Made by a program: the position numbers and the translations under genes. The notes under the pieces are model-generated. The model was not told the DNA's origin. It did no database searches and saw nothing but the letters and a program-made list of their open reading frames with translations. From positions 26,846,862 to 26,910,861 of the forward strand of contig OY743170.1 of assembly GCA_963555705.1 (NCBI GenBank): 64,000 bases of DNA. Reading direction: 5' to 3'. Positions 58,840 to 64,000 of the stretch are shown piece after piece (positions within the stretch are counted from its first letter, which is position 1; each line of letters starts with the position of its first letter). The DNA comes from Ligustrum vulgare (taxonomy: Eukaryota > Streptophyta > Magnoliopsida > Lamiales > Oleaceae).

Positions 58840-60125
58840 TTTTGCATTCCAAACTTAGACAATATGATCTTAAAGCTTGGGATAATGATATCTGTCTGAT
58901 TTTCCTATCTGTAAGACTCGAATTCCCAAAACATAACTAGCTCCCAAGTCCTTTATATCAACTTTCTATGACAACCATTTATTTACAGATAACAATGTCC
59001 CTAAATCATTCCAATTAGTATAATATGATCTACATAAAGAATGATGACATTCCAGGATCTGGATGTTTTCTTAAGTCCATAAATTGACCTCTGCAACTTG
59101 CACACATTTCTTTCATATCCTTCTTTCATGAACCCCTAAGGTTGCATCATATAGACGGTCTAGTTAATATGTCCATTTAGAAATGATGTCTTAACGTCCA
59201 TTTTCTATACATTATAATCGTAATGAGCGAAAAAGGATAAAATGATTCGAATAGATTTAAGCATGCAGATTTTAGAGAAGGTTTTCTCATAATCACATCC
59301 TTCTCTTTGGGTAAAATTCTTAGCAACTGGTCTAGCTTTAAAGGGTTTAACCTTTCCATCTACTCCTCTTTCCCTTTTATAGACTGAATTGCATCCTATA
59401 GGTTTGACCCCATTATTTTCTTCTACAAGATCCCATACCTTGCTGGGATACATAGATTCTATCTTCAAGTTCATGGCAGACTCCCATGATTCAAAGTCTA
59501 CTTCATCCATTTATTCCTTAAACAAAATAGGACTTCCTCTCAGAGTCTGCCTAATAAGACTCTCCATGGAACAACGTCCTCATTCGCTACTACATCTGAT
59601 TCAGATTGTCCATGAGGTTATATGGGCATCACTTGCTCATTGACCTCAATAGAAACCATCGATTCAGTAGCTAGGACGTTCAAAGTCATCAGTATTAGAT
59701 TCGATGTGAAAATCTGGAACCGAGTTGTTTGAACCATGTCCTAACACCTATTATAATAAAATCTTACTAGTAGAATTGTGTTTTTCTATATACTTGTCCT
59801 CTAAGAATGTTGCATTTTTATTAATAAATATCATCTTATCTAAAAGATTATAGAATAAGTAGGCTTTGGTTCCTTTTAGATATCCTACAAAAAGATAAAC
59901 CTGTGATCTTGATTCCATCTTATCCGACTTTTCTTTTAGCATATGTGCTAGGCATATCTATATCTGAATGTGGCGTAAATTCGGCTTGCGCCCATTCCAC
60001 ACTCAAGAGGTATCTTAGGAACCAACTTAGATGGTACTAAGTTCAAGATGTAAATTGTCGTTTTCTGTGCATAACCCCAAAAAGAAAAAGGCAATGAGGA
60101 ATAACTTATCACTGATCTTATCATA
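58840..60125 (-). pseudogene. Ty1/copia pol remnant (integrase end and RT)
   Basis: On the minus strand from 60125: integrase tail SFWGYAQKTTIYILNLVPSK and SQVYLFVGYLKGTKAYLFYN (59942-59751); linker; RT block 59510-59205 with DEVDFESWESAMNLKIESMY, PIGCNSVYKRERGVDGKVKP and FKARPVAKNFTQREGCDYEK; then MDVKTSFLNGHIN, CKLQRSIYGLKKTSRSWN, LYVDHIILI (the YVDD box reads YVDH) and VDIKDLGASYVLGIRVLQIG near 58905-58960. Several stops and frameshifts; no LTR recognised at its ends. The YVDD Asp is lost, so RT is dead. Confidence 0.82.
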
Positions 60126-60212
60126 GTATGATGAAATAAATAAGTGTTTAGTAAATATGTATTTATAAGAAAATTACACTTATTTCCGAATTGCCACTCA
60201 TTGAGTTAGAAG

Positions 60213-61681
60213 TCATATGTGTATTTTATACACTTATTTACTTGTTGAAAATATGATATTATATTGTTGTTTTGGAATAAAAACTACCTAATTTGTTATT
60301 ACTTGTTTATATTTTAAAAATTCTCCAAAAGTCAAAAGAATGAAGCAATTGAGGCAAATAAAGAGCAATTGGATGATAAATGGAGCTAAGTACACATGAA
60401 GAAGTTGATGAAACCAATAGAGGTAAAAAAAGGAACTAATTGGAAGAATCCAGAAGTTTAGGGACTAAATTAATCTAATTGGAAGATGAAGGACTTGAAG
60501 TACAATAAAAGATCTAGGACCAACTTACACATATTTAATGATGAAAATTGCCCAAAAACATTAAAAACACGCGACTGCAAGATCTTCTTTAGGGCGATCT
60601 TGAGGTTACATCTAAAGCAAGAAGAATTGAAAACCAGATATGTACGTGATTGTGCCATAACAAACTACACAATCTCATGGGGCTTCCGACTGGGTCGTAG
60701 CTCGTCTTTTAAATGCGGATTTAGCCAATTATTCTGTTAATATTTACCTAAAGTTCACCCTCTCCTATATATATATACCGGAGGTAATGCAGAAAATAAC
60801 GATTCCCAACCCTCATATTAAATAGAAAAATAGAGTCAAATCATCAAGGGACCGATGGGGCGCAAAGACAAGATTGAAGTTTCAAGCAAAAGGTGGAATA
60901 ATTAATCCAATTGGGGTCATGAATTCTACAACATCCTTTTGTTTTTATCATTAATAATGCTTCTAGGCTAGGCATTTATGTTAGAATTTTGATGAAGGTT
61001 TACTTTCTAGATTTCACCGATTGGCGGAAGTTCCATCTTCCAAATTAGGAAGGTATTATTATCGCTTAGCGCTTGTGCTAAGGTACGATCCATCATGTTT
61101 TGATACTTGTTTAATTTAATGCAATTTATGGATTTAAACAATTATTTATGAGTTTTCATGCATCTATAATTATATGTATAGTAATTATAAGAGTGTTGTG
61201 GTATTTTCTTAAGTTCAAAAGATTAGGATTACTTTATACATCTTTTAATTGCCATAAAGTTAGATATGAGATAGAAATATACCGCTATACTTTATGTTAT
61301 CTTTCAAAGTGTTCAAAAACATTAATGCTTTTCTATATGTTTGCATTTGTTATAGAAATATAGTCGAATCACATATAGAAATATGATTTAACTCACCAAT
61401 TCGAAAGAGGTTTCAAACACATTAGGAACACTAATATTCAAAATCCCATGAAGACGAGTGTATCAAACATGAACGATGGAAGTACTAGCATATTTTTTTC
61501 ATTAATTTTAATATTCAAAATTGTTTATTTTCATTTGTTAGTTTAATTCAATTCCAAAACCAAATCAATATTTCATTAGTTTCGGTTTAGGTAATTAGTC
61601 TAAAACAAGTTTATGCTGTCCTCGTGGGAGGGATACATGGACTTGTCCACTTTATTACTTGTAGTAGATAATGATGCAACA
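60213..61681 (+). repeat. LTR of an Athila/Tat-like Ty3 element (plus orientation)
   Basis: Starts near 60213 with (TCATAT)GTGTATTTTATACACTTATTTA and ends GATGCAACA, followed by a PBS. 1469 bp long, homologous to 62294-63772 in reverse orientation: AGAAG..AAAGGACTCAATTGAAG..-type block, CCAGAAGTTT.GGG, GAAGTG/GACTTGAAGT.CAA.TAAAAGA. The ending (GTCCTCGTGGGAGGGATACATGGACTTGTCC) is the usual U5 end of this family. Decayed. Confidence 0.75.
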
Positions 61682-61687
61682 AGTTTT

Positions 61688-61705
61688 TGGCTCCATTTAT
61701 GGGGA
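61688..61705 (+). other. primer-binding site (TGGCGCCG-like)
   Basis: TGGCTCCATTTATGGGGA after AGTTTT corresponds to TTTTTGGCGCCGTTGCCGGGGA, the usual sequence after the 5' LTR of Athila-type Ty3 elements, with several changes. Confidence 0.7.
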
Positions 61706-62293
61706 TTGTAGCTTAAATTTATTTTTATATTATTTTCACTAATTGGGACTTATTATCGCTTTATGTTTTTAGTTCATTCATTACTTCTTATGTTTTATTC
61801 TTAGATGTTGACACTCAAAGTTTGAGATGGCTGGAGTTGACTGCAACAAAATGTTTTATGTGATTTCCTCATAAGGGAACAAAAACTAATAGCTCAAGGA
61901 GTTGAAGAGAGAAATATGCTTTTTGGGAGATGTTATCATAGGAGAGTGACTGGGAGATTTAAAAGCCGAATATGAAGTTAATGAAGTTGTTTTGGATACA
62001 TTATGTACTACATTATTTTGCTCACTCCCAGCCAAATTTTTTGTACGTGATTTAAGCTGTGAAGTATTTCTTTTACCGAGCATAAATGAACATAAATTAA
62101 GGGAATCACCTCCACTGGGCTCTCAACAAGTACTACTTAAGGAAAATATTTTCCATGAAGAAGGCATTGTCTCATTGTCAACAGTTGTAAAGCCACACAT
62201 CGAGCTCAAGGAAAGTTCAATTATAAAACAAGATCGTTTGAGAGGAGTTGATCACGATATGGCAAACAAAAACAGAGACTGTTCACTTTATTT
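61706..62293. other. non-coding remnant between two opposed LTRs
   Basis: Starts as the leader of the plus-strand element; no gag recognised. The 149-codon frame 61992-62441 crosses into the minus-strand LTR and resembles no protein, so it is taken as chance. Confidence 0.4.
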
Positions 62294-63772
62294 TGCGATG
62301 CAAAATATACCTACAAATGTACGAGTCGTGAGAAGTAATAAAATGAACTTCAGAGTCTGGATTATCGTCTCACGGAAACTGCTACTAAGTACCAAAATAT
62401 CTGATTTCTACACCTTATTTGAACAAACAAAAGAATTTTGATGTTTAAACTAAAACTAAGAAATTTAACTGAATAATTAAAATTGCAAAATTGTTTTGTT
62501 TTATACAACGATTGTAGAGTAGTTGAAATTCACGATTTCACATATCCAATTAAATTAACTCCAATTCTAGTTTTATTTTCTAAATATGCATGATCGAATT
62601 TGCTAATGTATATTGAAATTACTCTCTCGAGTTTAAATTAGTTCTACCTCAACAAGTCAACCATGTATCTCTGTAGAGGGTCCGAATTATTCCTTATCTA
62701 GATGCATAAGACATTAGAATTCACACATGACCACGATAATAAAAAATGTATATCTCTATCTCTTGCTCAATTACTGGATTTATTACCTTGATCTATGCTA
62801 TTAACTCACCTCTCGGATTATGAAAATAACACATTTAATCATGAATTAGCGGCCCGTTAATTCATGCGTTAAATACAATAATAAATCAATACATGCAACG
62901 AATCATTAAAACAAGGAAATTTGGAATTAAAATAATAAAGTTAGGCTACATCGTTCATCCTAACATTGAAATTTAGCTACACATCATGATTAAAAAACAA
63001 AAACAATAAATAAAAGTGTTCATTAAAAATAACAAAAAAGAATGGAAAGCTTGCCTCAAGTATCAATTCGTCAAATAATCTCCAAGTCTCACCCCTTTGC
63101 TATGCTTCAATCTCCCAAGAATTCCACATGAAAAGCTCAATTGTATGATGTTCTTGGGTGAGGCAAATGTCCTAAAATTTTGCCCCCAATGTTGTATACA
63201 AAGGTTAGGGTGAAACCTGATGAAAAAGGTAAAAATCGGCAAAAACCACCGCGAAACGGCCCACAGTCGGCCCAATCGAAGGCCTGCACGAGCGCTTATT
63301 GTAATGGGATGCGGCCCCACAGTTCTAGCATTCAGCACTCTACCCATTTACTCTAACGTCACACAGCCTCGCAATATAAAGTGGTGAGGCCGCACAATTC
63401 AATCTGGTATGTGCAATTTTCATCTTTTATTCCTTTTAAGTAGGTCCCCGTCTTTTATTTGCACTTCACGCCCTTCACTTCTGATTTGAACATCTTGACC
63501 CCGAAACTTCTGGTTTTCTTCAATTGAGTCCTTTCTTCTTTTAATTTCTTCAATTAAGCCTTCGATCTTTTGACTTCTTCCAAGTTAATACCAATTTAGC
63601 TCCAATTTCCTTCTACTTGACCGTTATTTTCCTCAACTTCTTCCTTTTCTCACTTTTGGGATAAAATCTGAAATAACAATAAATAAACACAACCCAGGTA
63701 TAATTTATTCTCAAACCACAATGAAATATCCTAATTTTGACATATAAATAAGTGTATAAAATACACTTATCA
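62294..63772 (-). repeat. LTR of the same Ty3 family, minus orientation
   Basis: On the minus strand it starts TGATAAGTGTATTTTATACA at 63772 and ends near 62294 with CAGTTTCCGTGAGACGATAA...GTATATTTTGCATCGCA, the typical U5 end of Athila-type LTRs. Length ~1479 bp, matching the plus-strand LTR. No PBS follows its 62294 end, but a PPT-like stretch precedes its start, so it is the 3' LTR of an element that extends right of the window. Confidence 0.78.
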
Positions 63773-63830
63773 AATACCACTAAACTAGAATCATTGTTCG
63801 TCCTCGAACAAACTAAACATAAACAAAAAA
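63773..63830 (-). other. pre-LTR motif of the minus-strand Ty3 element
   Basis: Minus strand reads TTCGAGGACGAACAATGATT then CTAGTTTAGTGGTATT and the LTR. CGAGGACGA(G/A)CAATG..TTAAGTTTGGGGGT is the family's usual sequence before the 3' LTR; the PPT here is degraded. Confidence 0.7.
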
Positions 63831-63852
63831 ACTCAAAACAACACATCTTTTA

Positions 63853-63854
<2 letters not shown>

Positions 63855-63948
<94 letters not shown>

Positions 63949-63949
63949 T
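63855..63949. repeat. (TTA)n microsatellite
   Basis: About 31 TTA units with one GTT interruption near 63901. Confidence 0.97.
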
Positions 63950-64000
63950 GCCTACCATCATGCCTCAGATTTGTATCAAACATCCACTTGAGGAGAAATA

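Noticed and set aside
61992..62441. 149-codon frame
   Set aside because: Its second half lies in the minus-strand LTR (62294-63772) and the protein resembles nothing; chance frame.

Overview
This window looks like plant nuclear DNA, most likely from a eudicot. It is AT-rich, packed with nested transposable elements, and contains no host gene I can call intact. The evidence is Ty1/copia and Ty3 LTR retrotransposons with plant-type primer-binding sites, a PIF/Harbinger transposon, Helitrons with the plant-type 3' hairpin, Tourist-like and other MITEs, and small fragments of plant genes (a protein kinase-like gene and a GH35 beta-galactosidase). No rRNA, tRNA, CRISPR or operon structure was seen.

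Layout. 1-1193: start of a minus-strand Ty3 LTR of the same family as the large element at 8.7-19.7 kb. 2.3-5.4 kb: PIF/Harbinger element with a Myb/SANT-like ORF1 and a DDE transposase, both broken by stops; a 521-bp Tourist-like MITE follows. 7.4-23.3 kb: an old chromovirus-like Ty3 remnant, split by a complete Ty3 element (8699-19652, LTRs about 2.86 kb, TSD TATGT) that itself carries a minus-strand Helitron, and also hit by a minus-strand solo LTR (21543-22421, TSD GGAGG). 24.5-25.1 kb: kinase-like gene fragment with splice junctions still visible. 25726-31019: a young, nearly intact Tork-like copia element (TSD CTAAC, 0.5-kb LTRs) whose gag-pol frame is broken by two nonsense codons. 32.9-41.1 kb: end of a Ty3 element, two Helitrons, several MITEs and a strong foldback. 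41.9-49.5 kb: degraded copia RT, into which a deleted Ty3 element with TSD ACTAG inserted (43801-45690), then a minus-strand copia deletion derivative (47.26-49.55 kb). 49.6 kb: beta-galactosidase fragment. 50.7-53.1 kb: copia gag/PR remnant abutting a Ty3 LTR with a PBS. 56.7-58.3 kb: three consecutive tandem-repeat arrays. 58.8-60.1 kb: minus-strand copia pol remnant. 60.2-63.8 kb: two LTRs of one family in opposite orientation. The window ends in a TTA microsatellite.

Order of events. The old Ty3 element at 20-23 kb predates the insertion of 8699-19652 and of the solo LTR. The copia at 25.7 kb and the 8.7-19.7 kb Ty3 look youngest, because their LTR pairs are very similar and their TSDs are intact. 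The coding remnants serve only the elements that carry them, and nearly all are inactivated. I found no convincing new multi-gene system. The most unusual signals are non-coding: palindromes in 21-bp phase inside the solo LTR, clustered stem-loops in the Ty3 LTR and at 24.3 kb, and the 17-codon minisatellite.
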